Shown here one piece after another: positions 9,652 to 19,021 of a stretch of 64,000 nucleotides of DNA (the first letter of the stretch is position 1; each line of letters starts with the position of its first letter). The stretch spans positions 1-64,000 of the forward strand of contig NZ_JAHYSS010000002.1 in the NCBI RefSeq assembly GCF_019802255.1, given 5' to 3'. This stretch comes from Pedobacter polysacchareus. GTDB taxonomy: Bacteria; Bacteroidota; Bacteroidia; Sphingobacteriales; Sphingobacteriaceae. The position numbers and the translations under genes are program-made. The notes under the pieces are model-generated. The model was not told where the DNA came from. It saw only the letters and a list, made by a program, of their open reading frames with translations, and made no database searches.

Positions 9652-10653
9652 GTGCCAATAATCCTCGCTATAGAATCTTCTTGTGATGAAACTTCGGTTG
9701 CTATTTGTAACAACGGCAAAATTACTGCCAATGTTATTGCAAACCAAACAATTCATGAAAATTATGGTGGTGTAATCCCTGAACTTGCTTCAAGGGTGCA
9801 CCAACAGAATATTGTCCCTGTTATACAGCAAGCCTTAATTAATGCTAATGTAGACAAAAAGGAGCTAAATGCTGTCGCTTTTACCCGTGGACCTGGCTTA
9901 TTAGGTTCATTGTTAGTTGGCGTTTCGTTTGCAAAATCTTTCGCTTTGGCGTTAGATTTACCGCTAATTGCCGTAAATCATATGCACGCACATATTTTGG
10001 CTCATTTTATTGATGATCCAAAACCTGCTTTTCCTTTTTTATGTCTGACAGTTTCTGGCGGTCATACCCAGATTGTGTTGGTAAAGGATTATTTTGATAT
10101 GGAAATTGTGGGCGAGACACTCGATGATGCTGCAGGAGAAGCGTTTGATAAAACTGCAAAAATTTTAAACCTTCCATATCCTGGTGGACCATTGATTGAT
10201 CGACATGCAAAATCAGGAAATCCTCTGGCTTTTAAATTTCCAGAGCCTCAGATTAAGGATTTAGATTTTAGTTTTAGCGGTTTAAAAACATCGATCTTAT
10301 ATTTCATCCGAAAGCAAGAAAAGGAAAATCCTGACTTTATATCGGAACATTTAGATGATATTTGCGCTTCAGTTCAATATAGTATTGTTCATATTTTGTT
10401 GAACAAATTGAAGAAGGCTGCTCAGCAATATGGAATTAAGGAAATTGCAATTGCTGGTGGGGTTTCTGCAAATAGTGGCTTACGTGATGGGTTGGAAAAA
10501 ACAGCTCTGGACTTAGGTTGGAATGTTTACATTCCAGCTTTCGAATATTGCACGGATAATGCAGCAATGATTGCTATTGCTGGTTATCAGAAATACTTAA
10601 ATGCGGATTTTGTGGGACAGGATACTGCGCCATTATCCAGAATGAATTTTTAA
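9652..10653 (+). CDS. tsaD: tRNA t6A37 threonylcarbamoyltransferase TsaD
   Basis: The catalytic subunit of N6-threonylcarbamoyladenosine synthesis at position 37 of ANN-decoding tRNAs; it acts with TsaB and TsaE in the cytoplasm. The 333-residue length is normal. Signatures: IESSCDETSVAI near the N-terminus, the metal-binding HxxxH at His110 and His114 in NHMHAH, the nucleotide-binding SGGHTQIVL and GGVSANSGLR, and a late Asp in CTDNAAM. The start is GTG (MPIILAIESS, the standard N-terminus). The divergent tamB start lies only 30-70 bases away, so their control regions overlap. Confidence 0.97.
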   Translation: MPIILAIESSCDETSVAICNNGKITANVIANQTIHENYGGVIPELASRVHQQNIVPVIQQALINANVDKKELNAVAFTRGPGLLGSLLVGVSFAKSFALALDLPLIAVNHMHAHILAHFIDDPKPAFPFLCLTVSGGHTQIVLVKDYFDMEIVGETLDDAAGEAFDKTAKILNLPYPGGPLIDRHAKSGNPLAFKFPEPQIKDLDFSFSGLKTSILYFIRKQEKENPDFISEHLDDICASVQYSIVHILLNKLKKAAQQYGIKEIAIAGGVSANSGLRDGLEKTALDLGWNVYIPAFEYCTDNAAMIAIAGYQKYLNADFVGQDTAPLSRMNF

Positions 10654-10670
10654 TATAAGAACAGCTAATT

Positions 10671-10853
10671 ATGAGTGCTACGAGTTTTATTTTTTTCGGC
10701 TTAATGCTGATTCCCTTCATCATTTTTATCATTTGGTTGATAAAACAGGATAAACAGAAAAATTACCTTGGTTTAGCTGTTTTGCTAGCTGCAATTATTG
10801 TCGCTATTATTGTGGCTATTTATGTTGATGCAAAATACATGAAACTTCAGTAG
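10671..10853 (+). CDS. Small two-helix membrane protein, unknown
   Basis: A 60-residue protein 17 bases after tsaD and followed at once by a terminator, so probably the last gene of that transcript. It has two hydrophobic helices (about 5-24 and 33-52) joined by a basic KQDKQKN loop. No family was recognised. Its position behind tsaD and its clean ATG argue that it is real. Confidence 0.6.
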   Translation: MSATSFIFFGLMLIPFIIFIIWLIKQDKQKNYLGLAVLLAAIIVAIIVAIYVDAKYMKLQ

Positions 10854-10892
10854 TCAATCAAGATTCATTGGATGGATCCAGAAGATAAACAT

Positions 10893-10928
10893 AAAAAAAG
10901 GGGTAATCAATTGATCACCCCTTTTTTA
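10893..10928. terminator. Bidirectional terminator between tsaD unit and recA
   Basis: AAAAAAAGGGGT, an inner palindrome ATCAATTGAT, then ACCCCTTTTTT. The stem is flanked by A-tract and T-tract on the two sides, so it can end both the plus-strand tsaD unit and the minus-strand recA transcript. Confidence 0.9.
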
Positions 10929-10953
10929 TGTTACGCCCATTAAGCGCCCAGTA

Positions 10954-11976
10954 TTATGCTTGTGCAGGAAGTTCTTCCAGTTTATCGCCGGTTACTTCTG
11001 CTCTGATTTTTGCTTCAATTTCTTCAGATAATTCAGGGTTATCCAATAACAATTGTTTTACCGCATCTCTTCCCTGACCAAGTTTCGTTTCTCCATAAGA
11101 GAACCAAGAACCTGCTTTTTTAATGATATTGAAATCAACACCTAAGTCGATAATCTCACCTACTTTAGAAATACCTTCTCCGAACATAATGTCGAATTCA
11201 GCAATCCTGAAAGGTGGAGCAACTTTATTTTTTACAATTTTCACTTTTACTCTATTTCCAGAAACTTCATCAGAATCTTTGATTTGAGAAGTTCTACGGA
11301 TATCCAAACGTACTGACGCGTAGAATTTTAATGCATTACCACCAGTAGTAGTTTCCGGGTTACCGAACATCACACCAATTTTTTCACGTAATTGGTTGAT
11401 GAAGATACAGCAACATCCTGTTTTTGCAATTGTTCCGGTTAGTTTACGCAATGCCTGAGACATTAAACGTGCTTGTAATCCCATTTTAGAATCACCCATT
11501 TCACCTTCAATCTCTGCCTTTGGTACCAATGCCGCAACCGAGTCAATTACAATGACATCAATAGCTCCTGATCTGATCAGGTTATCAGCGATTTCTAAAG
11601 CCTGCTCACCATTGTCTGGCTGAGAAATCAATAGGTTATCTACATCAACGCCTAATTTCTTTGCATAATTTTTATCAAATGCATGTTCTGCATCGATAAA
11701 AGCTGCAATTCCACCTTTTTTCTGCGCTTCTGCAATAATATGCGTTGCTAAAGTTGTTTTACCAGACGATTCAGGACCGTATATTTCTATTACTCTTCCT
11801 TTTGGAACACCGCCAATGCCTAAAGCAATGTCTAAACTGATAGATCCTGTGGAAATAGATTCAATAGGCTCTACAGCATTGTCGCCTAATTTCATTACGG
11901 TACCCTTACCATAAGACTTCTCTAACTTATCTAAAGTAAGTTGTAATGCTTTTAATTTGTCTGCGTTTACGCTCAT
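10954..11976 (-). CDS. recA: Recombinase RecA
   Basis: The strand-exchange ATPase of homologous recombination and SOS induction; 340 residues, a normal length. Walker A is GPESSGKTT (67-75). Also visible are the Walker B region [10 protein letters not shown], the [18 protein letters not shown] segment leading into loop L1, and the [17 protein letters not shown] loop L2. The acidic tail is short (KLEELPAQA). The gene stands alone, with its own promoter box at 12055-12062 and the terminator at 10893-10928. An inverted repeat overlaps the promoter. Confidence 0.99.
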   Translation of the reverse strand: MSVNADKLKALQLTLDKLEKSYGKGTVMKLGDNAVEPIESISTGSISLDIALGIGGVPKGRVIEIYGPESSGKTTLATHIIAEAQKKGGIAAFIDAEHAFDKNYAKKLGVDVDNLLISQPDNGEQALEIADNLIRSGAIDVIVIDSVAALVPKAEIEGEMGDSKMGLQARLMSQALRKLTGTIAKTGCCCIFINQLREKIGVMFGNPETTTGGNALKFYASVRLDIRRTSQIKDSDEVSGNRVKVKIVKNKVAPPFRIAEFDIMFGEGISKVGEIIDLGVDFNIIKKAGSWFSYGETKLGQGRDAVKQLLLDNPELSEEIEAKIRAEVTGDKLEELPAQA

Positions 11977-12045
11977 ATTGTTAAATTCTGGGAGTAAGAT
12001 AAAATATTACCGTTGGAAGAACAAATAACTTTACTTACATGCTAA

Positions 12046-12063
12046 TTATCTTAGCAAAGATAA
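12046..12063. promoter_or_regulatory. Inverted repeat over the recA promoter
   Basis: TTATCTT-AGCA-AAGATAA, 7-bp arms with a 4-base centre. On the minus strand it contains TATCTTTG (12055-12062), a perfect TAnnTTTG box that would give recA a leader of about 70 nt. A protein bound to the repeat would cover the promoter, so it is a candidate operator. It could also be a fortuitous palindrome. Confidence 0.45.
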
Positions 12064-12107
12064 CGATTCTTTAATCTAAAGCAAGAAATAAAATAATTAT
12101 TATTTGA

Positions 12108-12776
12108 TCAAGCCTGTATGTCGCTAATTATTTTAGTTTTTTTATTATTTTGTTGAAAATATTTACAAATATTGGTGATCTCGCAAATGCTGCATTTCGG
12201 TGATCTGGCCAGGCAAACATATCTTCCATGTAAGATTAACCAGTGGTGAGCCACATGAATGGTGTGTTCAGGTAGGTTCTTTACCAGGTCTTTTTCTACA
12301 GCGAGCGGAGTTTTTCCTGCTGAAAGGCCGATTCTCCTGGAAACTCTATATACATGGGTATCCACAGCCATTGCAGGGGCATTGTAAATGACAGATGCGA
12401 TTACGTTTGCCGTTTTGCGACCTACACCCGGCATCTTTTGTAATTGATCAATATCAGAAGGAACCACATTATTAAAATCATTTAATAACATCTGAGCCAT
12501 TCCTACCAGGTGTTTTGCCTTGTTATTCGGGTAACTCACACTTCTAATGTAATCAAAAACAATATCAGGTGTAACCTCAGATAAAGCCTTTGCATTTGGA
12601 AAACGTTGAAAAAGTGCAGGTGTTACCTGATTGATTCGTTTATCTGTGCACTGAGCAGAAAGAATTACGGCCACTAATAATTGGTATGGATTATTGTAAT
12701 GCAATTCCGTTTCAGCATTGGGCTGTTTGGCTGCAAAGTGTTCGACAAAAAGTTTATACCGGTCTTTTTTGAGCAT
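12108..12776 (-). CDS. nth: Endonuclease III (DNA glycosylase/AP lyase)
   Basis: A base-excision repair enzyme that removes oxidised pyrimidines and cuts the abasic site; 222 residues. The helix-hairpin-helix MPGVGRKTANVI holds the catalytic Lys (about 121), and VDTHVYRVS holds the catalytic Asp (about 139). The C-terminal iron-sulfur site C-x6-C-x2-C-x5-C is intact (CLARSPKCSICEITNIC). A TTG two codons upstream is in frame, but ATG 12776 lies 3 bases after a perfect TATATTTG box and is the better start. The gene is flanked by non-coding spacers and appears monocistronic. Confidence 0.97.
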   Translation of the reverse strand: MLKKDRYKLFVEHFAAKQPNAETELHYNNPYQLLVAVILSAQCTDKRINQVTPALFQRFPNAKALSEVTPDIVFDYIRSVSYPNNKAKHLVGMAQMLLNDFNNVVPSDIDQLQKMPGVGRKTANVIASVIYNAPAMAVDTHVYRVSRRIGLSAGKTPLAVEKDLVKNLPEHTIHVAHHWLILHGRYVCLARSPKCSICEITNICKYFQQNNKKTKIISDIQA

Positions 12777-12779
12777 GCG

Positions 12780-12787
12780 CAAATATA
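12780..12787 (-). promoter_or_regulatory. -7 promoter box TATATTTG for nth
   Basis: Perfect TAnnTTTG on the minus strand, then CGC, then the nth ATG. With initiation a few bases after the box, the mRNA would begin at or next to the start codon. Confidence 0.55.
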
Positions 12788-12970
12788 ATGAGAAGAACTT
12801 AGGATGGATTCATAAATCCATAGGAAAAAGTAGCGGATTATAAATATTGGCTTACAGATGATATACCATTCAAAGTGGTCTCGGTGTTTTCCTCCAGAAT
12901 AGTTGGAATTGCTAAAGAAAATAGAATAAACTGCTACCGAGTTGAAAGCAAGTAGCAAAGCCTTTAAAAT

Positions 12971-12999
12971 GAAAAAGCTGCCAGTAAGTCTGGCAGCTT
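12971..12999 (-). terminator. Terminator after the small 13015 gene
   Basis: On the minus strand AGCTGCCAG, loop ACTTA, CTGGCAGCT, then TTTTTC. A perfect 9-bp GC-rich stem with a U-tract, 16 bases beyond the stop codon of the small upstream gene. Confidence 0.9.
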
Positions 13000-13014
13000 C
13001 AATTCGTTTTTAAA

Positions 13015-13206
13015 TTACTTGGCTCTGGAGTAGGCTAAAATTTTCGCGATGGTTTCATCGGAAGGATTTTTCTTTAAACCATCCAATTGGTGCCTAATTT
13101 GGTCATAGAACATCATGTCGAGTTCTATAACTGCATCTGCAGCAGGTTTTTCCTGCTTTTGCATTGAGCAATTTAACTTGTTAAAAGAAGTAAAAGTTTC
13201 CATCAT
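13015..13206 (-). CDS. Small soluble protein, unknown
   Basis: A 63-residue protein starting at one of two tandem ATGs (MMETFTSFNKLN). A GTG 24 bases upstream would add MNKHLLLL, which I consider less likely. It is charged and predicted helical, with the C-terminal half QIRHQLDGLKKNPSDETIAKILAYSRAK resembling a short helical hairpin. No family was recognised. The strong terminator directly downstream supports a real single-gene transcript. Confidence 0.65.
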   Translation of the reverse strand: MMETFTSFNKLNCSMQKQEKPAADAVIELDMMFYDQIRHQLDGLKKNPSDETIAKILAYSRAK

Positions 13207-13428
13207 AAGCAACAATAAATGTTTGTTCACTAATATAAACGTTATTGTTATACATTTATTTTAACCTAAACTACATTTTATGTAACTAGTTTGTTGCATC
13301 TTTTCCGGTTCCTCACTCCGCTTTTTAAGAAGGGGAGTATTGCTGATTTAAAGGGCTAATTACAGCTCATTTAAGCCATAATTTCAACATTTATCAAATA
13401 ATGATCAACGGTATGCGATATGGATTTA

Positions 13429-14004
13429 TTAGGAAATTTCTTTCACTTTCATCATTTTTCTAAGATTACTCAAAGCATAGCGCATTCTTCCCAAGGCAGT
13501 ATTGATACTTACGTCTGTAAGTTCAGCAATTTCTTTAAAACTCAGATCGGCATAATGGCGCATGATGAGCACTTCTTTCTGATCATCCGGCAATAAATGA
13601 ATCATTGCGCGAAGGTCAAAATGTGTTTGTTCTCTCAGCATCTTTTCTTCTGCACTTTCTTCATGAATCTGAAGTAAGTTAAAGATGTCTGTACCATCGG
13701 CGCTAGTAATGATAGGTGCACGTTTTTCACGTCTAAAATAATCGATTACTAAATTATGTGCAATTCTCATTACCCAAGGTAAGAATTTACCTTCTTCATT
13801 GTATCGACCAGATCTAAGCGTATTGATCACCTTTATAAAAGCATCCTGAAAAATATCCTCTGCGAGGTATTGATCTTTTACTAAAAGATAGATGGAGGTG
13901 TATATTTTCGACTTGTGTCTTTTGAGAAGTTCTTCTAAAACCGATTCCTCACCGGTAAGATATGACTTCACCAAGTCCTGATCACTATATAATTCTAATT
14001 TCAT
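13429..14004 (-). CDS. ECF-type RNA polymerase sigma factor
   Basis: A 191-residue sigma-70 family factor of the extracytoplasmic-function size. Region 2 lies near residues 22-95 (DQYLAEDIFQDAFIKVI and the promoter-melting part with WVMRIAHNLVIDYFRREKR). A linker of about 30 residues follows, then region 4 near 130-185 (LLPDDQKEVLIMRHYADLSFKEIAELTDVS), the -35 binding helix-turn-helix. No anti-sigma gene is adjacent, so how it is controlled is not evident. It is divergent from uvrA across about 257 bases. Confidence 0.93.
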   Translation of the reverse strand: MKLELYSDQDLVKSYLTGEESVLEELLKRHKSKIYTSIYLLVKDQYLAEDIFQDAFIKVINTLRSGRYNEEGKFLPWVMRIAHNLVIDYFRREKRAPIITSADGTDIFNLLQIHEESAEEKMLREQTHFDLRAMIHLLPDDQKEVLIMRHYADLSFKEIAELTDVSINTALGRMRYALSNLRKMMKVKEIS

Positions 14005-14188
14005 AGGAGTATCCGTACTAATAAGTTCCCTGCTAATTGCTATAAAATACTTAGTAGATGTTTTAATCGATATCTTTCTCCTGTTAGTTAGTGGTTTAGT
14101 TTGTCTGTTAGTTCCCCAAAAGAACCAATTTTTTATCAGAATCCAATAGAAAAAATGTTAAAAAAAATTAAAACCGGATCGAAGGCCT

Positions 14189-14196
14189 TATTTTTG
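14189..14196 (+). promoter_or_regulatory. -7 box TATTTTTG upstream of uvrA
   Basis: A TAnnTTTG match 66 bases before uvrA and 1 base before the ATG of a 23-codon leader ORF. A second, weaker element TATCTTAG (14234-14241) lies 20 bases before the uvrA ATG, so either may drive uvrA. Confidence 0.4.
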
Positions 14197-14197
14197 C

Positions 14198-14269
14198 ATG
14201 ATCTCAAAAACGGCAATATTGCTTTTTTTGGGTTATCTTAGCACTATTCTATCCATATTCAATGAATAA
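14198..14269 (+). CDS. Possible 23-residue hydrophobic leader peptide
   Basis: ATG at 14198, 23 codons, TAA at 14267-14269, overlapping the uvrA start (14262) by 8 bases in another frame. The peptide has MISK, then one hydrophobic stretch (AILLFLGYLSTILSIF), so it could be a single membrane helix. The start abuts the promoter box TATTTTTG. The overlap would suit translational coupling to uvrA. It could be chance: short open stretches are common in AT-rich leaders. Confidence 0.3.
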   Translation: MISKTAILLFLGYLSTILSIFNE

Positions 14270-17063
14270 CGAAATCGATAAAGATCCACATCAACATATA
14301 ATCATAAAGGGTGCCAGAGTCCATAACCTGAAGAATATAGACGTCGCAATCCCTAAAAACAAACTGGTGGTCATCACCGGAATGTCGGGCTCAGGGAAGT
14401 CATCCCTGGCTTTTGATACGCTATATGCCGAAGGCCAAAGACGTTATGTAGAAAGTCTTTCCTCTTATGCCCGCCAATTTATGGGTAGAATGAACAAACC
14501 GGATGTAGATTATATTAAAGGGATCGCACCGGCAATTGCGATTGAGCAAAAGGTGATCACTTCAAATCCGAGGTCTACAGTAGGTACTTCTACAGAAATT
14601 TACGACTACCTGAAGTTATTGTTTTCCAGAATAGGCAAAACCTTTTCACCGGTATCGGGCGAAATCGTGAAAAAAGATACGGTGAGCACAGTGGTGGATT
14701 TTATTTCTGGTTTGGAGCCGGAAAGCGTAGTCACGATTTTCTGCCCATTATTTCCGCACAACAACAGGTCTATTAAAGAAGAATTGGCGGTATTACTGCA
14801 AAAAGGTTTTCTTAGAATCCTTTATAAAGGAGAGATTTTGAAAATAGAAGGCATTCTTGAGGATACTTCATTTGAAGATTTTGAATTGTCGGATGCCGAT
14901 ACGGTGCGAATTCTGATTGATCGGATTGTGGTCAATACCGATGAGGAGACCCTAAGTCGCGTAGCGGATTCCGTGCAAACCGGTTTTTTCGAAGGAAAAG
15001 GTGATTTATACGTAGAACATGATGGCAAATCGAATCATTTCTGTGATCGTTTTGAACTGGATGGCATTCGTTTCGATGAGCCAACTCCAAATTTCTTCAG
15101 TTTCAACAACCCTTATGGTGCCTGTAAAAAATGCGAAGGCTACGGAAATGTAATTGGAATTGACGAAGATCTCGTGATTCCTGACAAGAGTAAAAGCTTA
15201 TATGACAATGCAATCGCTCCATGGCGAGGAGAAAAAATGCGCGAATGGCTGAATAAGCTCATCAAGAACGCAGATAAATTTAACTTCCCTATTCACCGTC
15301 CTTTTAATGAGCTTACTGAAGAGCAGCAAAGGTTGATCTGGACTGGAAATAAGTATTTTGCTGGATTAGATGCCTTTTTCAAGGAATTGGAAGAGCAGAC
15401 CTTTAAAATTCAATACCGGGTGATGCTGTCCAGATATCGTGGAAAAACCGTTTGTCCCGATTGTAAGGGATCAAGATTACGCAAGGATGCTTCCTATGTG
15501 AAGATCAACGGCAAGTCGATTATTGATGTAGTTTTGATGCCTTTGGAAACTATTCTTGATTTTTTCAATCATTTGAAGCTATCTGATAATGATACAAAAA
15601 TTGCAAAGCGACTATTGGCAGAAATCAGCAGTCGCGTACTGTTCCTAAATAACGTAGGGTTAGGCTATCTGACCTTAAACCGCTTATCTAATACCTTATC
15701 GGGTGGAGAATCGCAAAGAATTAACCTGGCCACTTCCTTAGGAAGTAGTTTGGTCGGTTCTATTTATGTTTTGGATGAGCCAAGTATCGGTTTACACCCA
15801 AGAGATACCAATAAACTGATTGAAGTACTCATCTCTTTGAGAAACGTTGGGAATACGGTTTTGGTGGTCGAGCATGAAGAGGAAATGATGAAAGCTGCAG
15901 ACCATATTATAGATATAGGTCCTGAAGCGGGAACTCATGGTGGTCACCTGGTGTTCAGCGGGACTTATAAAGAAATTATAAAAGATAAAAACAGCCTTAC
16001 TGGACGTTACCTTTCCGGAGCTGAAAAGATTGCAATTCCTACGATGAGAAGGGCGTGGAAGGACCATGTGCTGATTAAAGGTGCCAGGGAAAACAACCTA
16101 AAAAATATTGATGTGAAATTTCCTTTAGGTGTTTTCACAGTAGTGAGTGGTGTTTCTGGAAGTGGAAAAACCAGTTTAATCAAAAAGATCTTATATCCTG
16201 CTTTACAAAAGGCGATAGGTAACTATGCTGGTGAGCAAACCGGTGCTTATGATGGGATTTACGGGGATTATGAATTGGTTAGTCAGGTAGAAATGGTGGA
16301 TCAGAATCCAATTGGAAGATCATCCAGATCCAATCCTGTAACCTATGTAAAGGCTTGGGATGATGTAAGGGCATTGTTTTCAGCTTTACCTGCTTCAAAA
16401 GCTGCTGGATTAAAGCCTGCGGCATTCTCCTTTAACGTAGAAGGTGGACGCTGTGATGTTTGTCAGGGGGAAGGCGAAGTGAAAATTGAAATGCAATTCA
16501 TGGCCGACATTTATCTTCCTTGCGAAGCTTGTGGCGGAAGAAGGTTTAAACAACAGGTTCTCGACATCACTTATAATGATAAAAATGTAGCGGATATCCT
16601 GGATATGACCATTGATGAAGCCGTTGGGTTTTTCAAGGGAGAACCAAAAATATTAACTAAACTACAGCCCTTGGTAGATGTGGGCCTAGGTTATGTACAC
16701 CTTGGTCAGTCTTCAAATACCTTATCTGGCGGAGAAGCACAGCGTATCAAACTCGCTTCATTTTTGATCAAAGGAAACAATGCAAACAAGACCTTGTTCA
16801 TCTTTGATGAACCAACAACTGGTTTACATTTCCACGACATCAAGAAACTGCTGATCGCTTTGAATACTTTGATTGAACAAGGAAATACAATTCTGGTGAT
16901 TGAGCACAATATGGACATGATTAAATCTGCGGATTGGATCATTGACATCGGTCCGGAAGGTGGCGATAAAGGTGGTCATGTTGTTTTTGAAGGTACGCCA
17001 GAGGATTTGGTGTCCGCTAATTCATCATATACTGCGAAGTATTTATCAGCACACATGAAATAA
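14262..17063 (+). CDS. uvrA: Excinuclease ABC subunit A
   Basis: The damage-recognition ATPase of nucleotide excision repair; 933 residues, normal length. It has two ABC ATPase halves: Walker [10 protein letters not shown] (40-48) with signature LSGGESQRI near 483-491, and a second Walker [10 protein letters not shown] near 630 with [13 protein letters not shown] near 823-835. Zinc-binding CxxC pairs are present in CKKC and CPDC in the first half, and CDVC and CEAC in the second. uvrB and uvrC are not in the window. lysE begins 15 bases downstream but has its own promoter box. Confidence 0.99.
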   Translation: MNNEIDKDPHQHIIIKGARVHNLKNIDVAIPKNKLVVITGMSGSGKSSLAFDTLYAEGQRRYVESLSSYARQFMGRMNKPDVDYIKGIAPAIAIEQKVITSNPRSTVGTSTEIYDYLKLLFSRIGKTFSPVSGEIVKKDTVSTVVDFISGLEPESVVTIFCPLFPHNNRSIKEELAVLLQKGFLRILYKGEILKIEGILEDTSFEDFELSDADTVRILIDRIVVNTDEETLSRVADSVQTGFFEGKGDLYVEHDGKSNHFCDRFELDGIRFDEPTPNFFSFNNPYGACKKCEGYGNVIGIDEDLVIPDKSKSLYDNAIAPWRGEKMREWLNKLIKNADKFNFPIHRPFNELTEEQQRLIWTGNKYFAGLDAFFKELEEQTFKIQYRVMLSRYRGKTVCPDCKGSRLRKDASYVKINGKSIIDVVLMPLETILDFFNHLKLSDNDTKIAKRLLAEISSRVLFLNNVGLGYLTLNRLSNTLSGGESQRINLATSLGSSLVGSIYVLDEPSIGLHPRDTNKLIEVLISLRNVGNTVLVVEHEEEMMKAADHIIDIGPEAGTHGGHLVFSGTYKEIIKDKNSLTGRYLSGAEKIAIPTMRRAWKDHVLIKGARENNLKNIDVKFPLGVFTVVSGVSGSGKTSLIKKILYPALQKAIGNYAGEQTGAYDGIYGDYELVSQVEMVDQNPIGRSSRSNPVTYVKAWDDVRALFSALPASKAAGLKPAAFSFNVEGGRCDVCQGEGEVKIEMQFMADIYLPCEACGGRRFKQQVLDITYNDKNVADILDMTIDEAVGFFKGEPKILTKLQPLVDVGLGYVHLGQSSNTLSGGEAQRIKLASFLIKGNNANKTLFIFDEPTTGLHFHDIKKLLIALNTLIEQGNTILVIEHNMDMIKSADWIIDIGPEGGDKGGHVVFEGTPEDLVSANSSYTAKYLSAHMK

Positions 17064-17066
17064 TTG

Positions 17067-17074
17067 TATCTTCG
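17067..17074 (+). promoter_or_regulatory. -7-like box TATCTTCG between uvrA and lysE
   Basis: TAnnTTCG, one change from consensus, squeezed into the 14 bases between the uvrA stop and the ATG at 17078, with 3 bases to the start. The same TTCG variant occurs before leuS and ftsX. Confidence 0.4.
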
Positions 17075-17077
17075 CGC

Positions 17078-17701
17078 ATGCTATTTTTAACACTCTTTTT
17101 AGGGATAATTTTGAATATGGTTGGATACATTCCTCCGGGAAATATCAACCTGACAGTAGTTCAGATTACGATTACCCGAGGAATCAGACAGGCACTTTAT
17201 TTTATTGGCGCCTTTTCTGCAATAGAGATACTGTTCACTTTTGGGGTGATGAGATTTGTACAATGGCTTTCCAGTGAGATTCAATTGGGCAGTATTATTG
17301 ACGTGGTGATGGTCTTCATGTTTGGGATTTTGGGAGTGATTACCTGGAGATCAAGAAAGGAGATGCCGAAGGCCGACTATTCAAAAAAAGACAGTATAAA
17401 ATATGGAATGCTGCTTGGGGTAGTAAATCCTATGCAAATTCCATATTGGTTATTTGTTGGAACTTACCTGATTTCCAAAGAGTGGATCGACATTGGTTAC
17501 CTTTCTTTAACGGTTTTTAGCATAGGATCAGGCATCGGTGCTGCCTTAGCATTATATGGTTTTGCGCGTTTTGCACAGTATATACAAGAGAAATTCACAT
17601 TAAGCAGTTATGTAGTGAACAAAGGCATTGCCTTGTTGTTTTTTGCATTATCTGCTTATCACATTGTGAAAATCATCTACATCTATGGCTTCAAAAAATA
17701 G
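17078..17701 (+). CDS. LysE-family amino-acid exporter-like protein
   Basis: A 207-residue membrane protein with about six helices, of the LysE/RhtB translocator type that exports amino acids or related small molecules. The N-terminal NMVGYIPPGNINLTVVQ is the family's GPxN-like first-helix region and ITRGIRQAL follows as usual; NPMQIPYW resembles the second half-repeat motif. Substrate cannot be read from sequence. It converges on the DUF2157 gene; an inverted repeat at 17687-17724 overlaps its stop codon. Confidence 0.82.
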   Translation: MLFLTLFLGIILNMVGYIPPGNINLTVVQITITRGIRQALYFIGAFSAIEILFTFGVMRFVQWLSSEIQLGSIIDVVMVFMFGILGVITWRSRKEMPKADYSKKDSIKYGMLLGVVNPMQIPYWLFVGTYLISKEWIDIGYLSLTVFSIGSGIGAALALYGFARFAQYIQEKFTLSSYVVNKGIALLFFALSAYHIVKIIYIYGFKK

Positions 17702-17724
17702 AAATGAACCTTTCTTTTGAAGCC
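17687..17724. repeat. Inverted repeat across the lysE stop codon
   Basis: GGCTTCAAAA (17687-17696) and TTTTGAAGCC (17715-17724), perfect 10-bp arms with an 18-base spacer. The left arm lies inside the last lysE codons. Located between two convergent genes, it may end transcription, although no good U-tract follows on either side. Confidence 0.55.
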
Positions 17725-17779
17725 AATAGGTATTCTTCAAGCCTTAATTATTGGGATTATAGAATGGATTCGACCTTCT

Positions 17780-19021
17780 TTATTGCTTAAGAAATTCGAG
17801 GTTCCATATCTTTTCCGCTTTTCTTCCGATGATCCAGAACGATGCTGCAAGCACACAAAAGAAAAGTGCTTTATGCCAGCTGTCCCAGAAATATTCGAAA
17901 TAGCGGGTATAAAGATTGATGAAAAGAAAAGTAATACCGAATTCCCTTGCAATGTCATCTCTATATTTTAAGCCAATAAATATACTGATGACGCAGGCTG
18001 CTGCTGAAATTATGGCCCAATAGAATAAGCTCAGCTGTTTTACGCCATACCACTCCTCTAGTGTTCCGAAGTTTCCAAATACAGAAAGCAACCATAATGA
18101 GAAGAAAAGATACATCATCCCTATAATGTAAGTGATCTGAAAAAAGTGTCCCAGACTTCTATCAGAAGGGATGGCTGATGATTCTTTTGCAGTAAGGGAT
18201 TCTCCTTCTTTTGTAGCTTCAGGTGATGTTCTATGCAATGCTGATGGTGGTGACGATGATGCTGTATCTAATGAATTGACCTCTGAAGCTGTTGCGTTTT
18301 CTGTTAGACTTGTTTCTGAGAATGTTCTTTTGCGAAATAAAGAAAAGCTTTTGATAGGTGTGGAAGCACCTTTCATCAGGAAGGAAGATGCGGTGAGTAC
18401 CAAACCAAAGCATACAAAGCGTAAGGGGTAATTCATACCTATAAAGTACCAGTTTCCTCTGGATAGGTAGCCGCTTTCTGTCCCAAACCAGGCGCCTAAA
18501 GAAATCAAGGCAAAAGCCCAGATTAGTCTGGATTGAAAAATATAAGCGAGAATACCATAAATGAATACTGCAATGAGGAGTAACAAGGAAAAGTGTGTGC
18601 CGCTGGCATGAATCGCCTTTCCTAAATAAGCGATGGCATTGGCCGTGAGCATCACAGCAGTAAAGCCCAATGCTTCATTGCTAAATACTTCCTGCGACTT
18701 CGTTTTTTTTCTTTTGAAACTAAGGTAATACAGGTAACCTGCAGCAACTGCAGAAAGTAAACTGATCACACCATCAGAAGTCTGATACAAGCTTTCCAGA
18801 TATTTGAGCACTTTATTGTCTACCAGTAATGCGCCAAGGGAAATAACCCCACAAGCCATTGCAATCCAGAACGAATATTGAGCTAACCTTCTCCAATCAA
18901 AATGCTTTGTTTCATAGCTGCTGCGTAGCTTTTCGACGTCTGCCGGACTCAATAATTTTTGTTCCTGCCAATGTTCGAGCATCTCCTCTAAAAATTCACT
19001 TTTCTCAGCGTCTATTTTCAT
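17780..19021 (-). CDS. DUF2157 multi-pass membrane protein
   Basis: A 413-residue predicted inner-membrane protein. A soluble start (1-45, with a helical AEKSEFLEEMLEHWQEQ and SPADVEKLRSSY segment) precedes roughly ten hydrophobic helices, the DUF2157 layout. Function is unknown. Residues about 218-290 are unlike the rest: a Ser/Thr/Glu/Ala-rich, low-complexity, hydrophilic loop between two membrane helices. The start ATG is 1 base from a TACATTTG promoter box. No partner gene is nearby. Confidence 0.78.
   Translation of the reverse strand: MKIDAEKSEFLEEMLEHWQEQKLLSPADVEKLRSSYETKHFDWRRLAQYSFWIAMACGVISLGALLVDNKVLKYLESLYQTSDGVISLLSAVAAGYLYYLSFKRKKTKSQEVFSNEALGFTAVMLTANAIAYLGKAIHASGTHFSLLLLIAVFIYGILAYIFQSRLIWAFALISLGAWFGTESGYLSRGNWYFIGMNYPLRFVCFGLVLTASSFLMKGASTPIKSFSLFRKRTFSETSLTENATASEVNSLDTASSSPPSALHRTSPEATKEGESLTAKESSAIPSDRSLGHFFQITYIIGMMYLFFSLWLLSVFGNFGTLEEWYGVKQLSLFYWAIISAAACVISIFIGLKYRDDIAREFGITFLFINLYTRYFEYFWDSWHKALFFCVLAASFWIIGRKAEKIWNLEFLKQ

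Noticed and set aside
12674..12958. 94-codon minus-strand frame overlapping nth
   Set aside because: A shadow of nth in another frame, with low-complexity composition and no supporting context.
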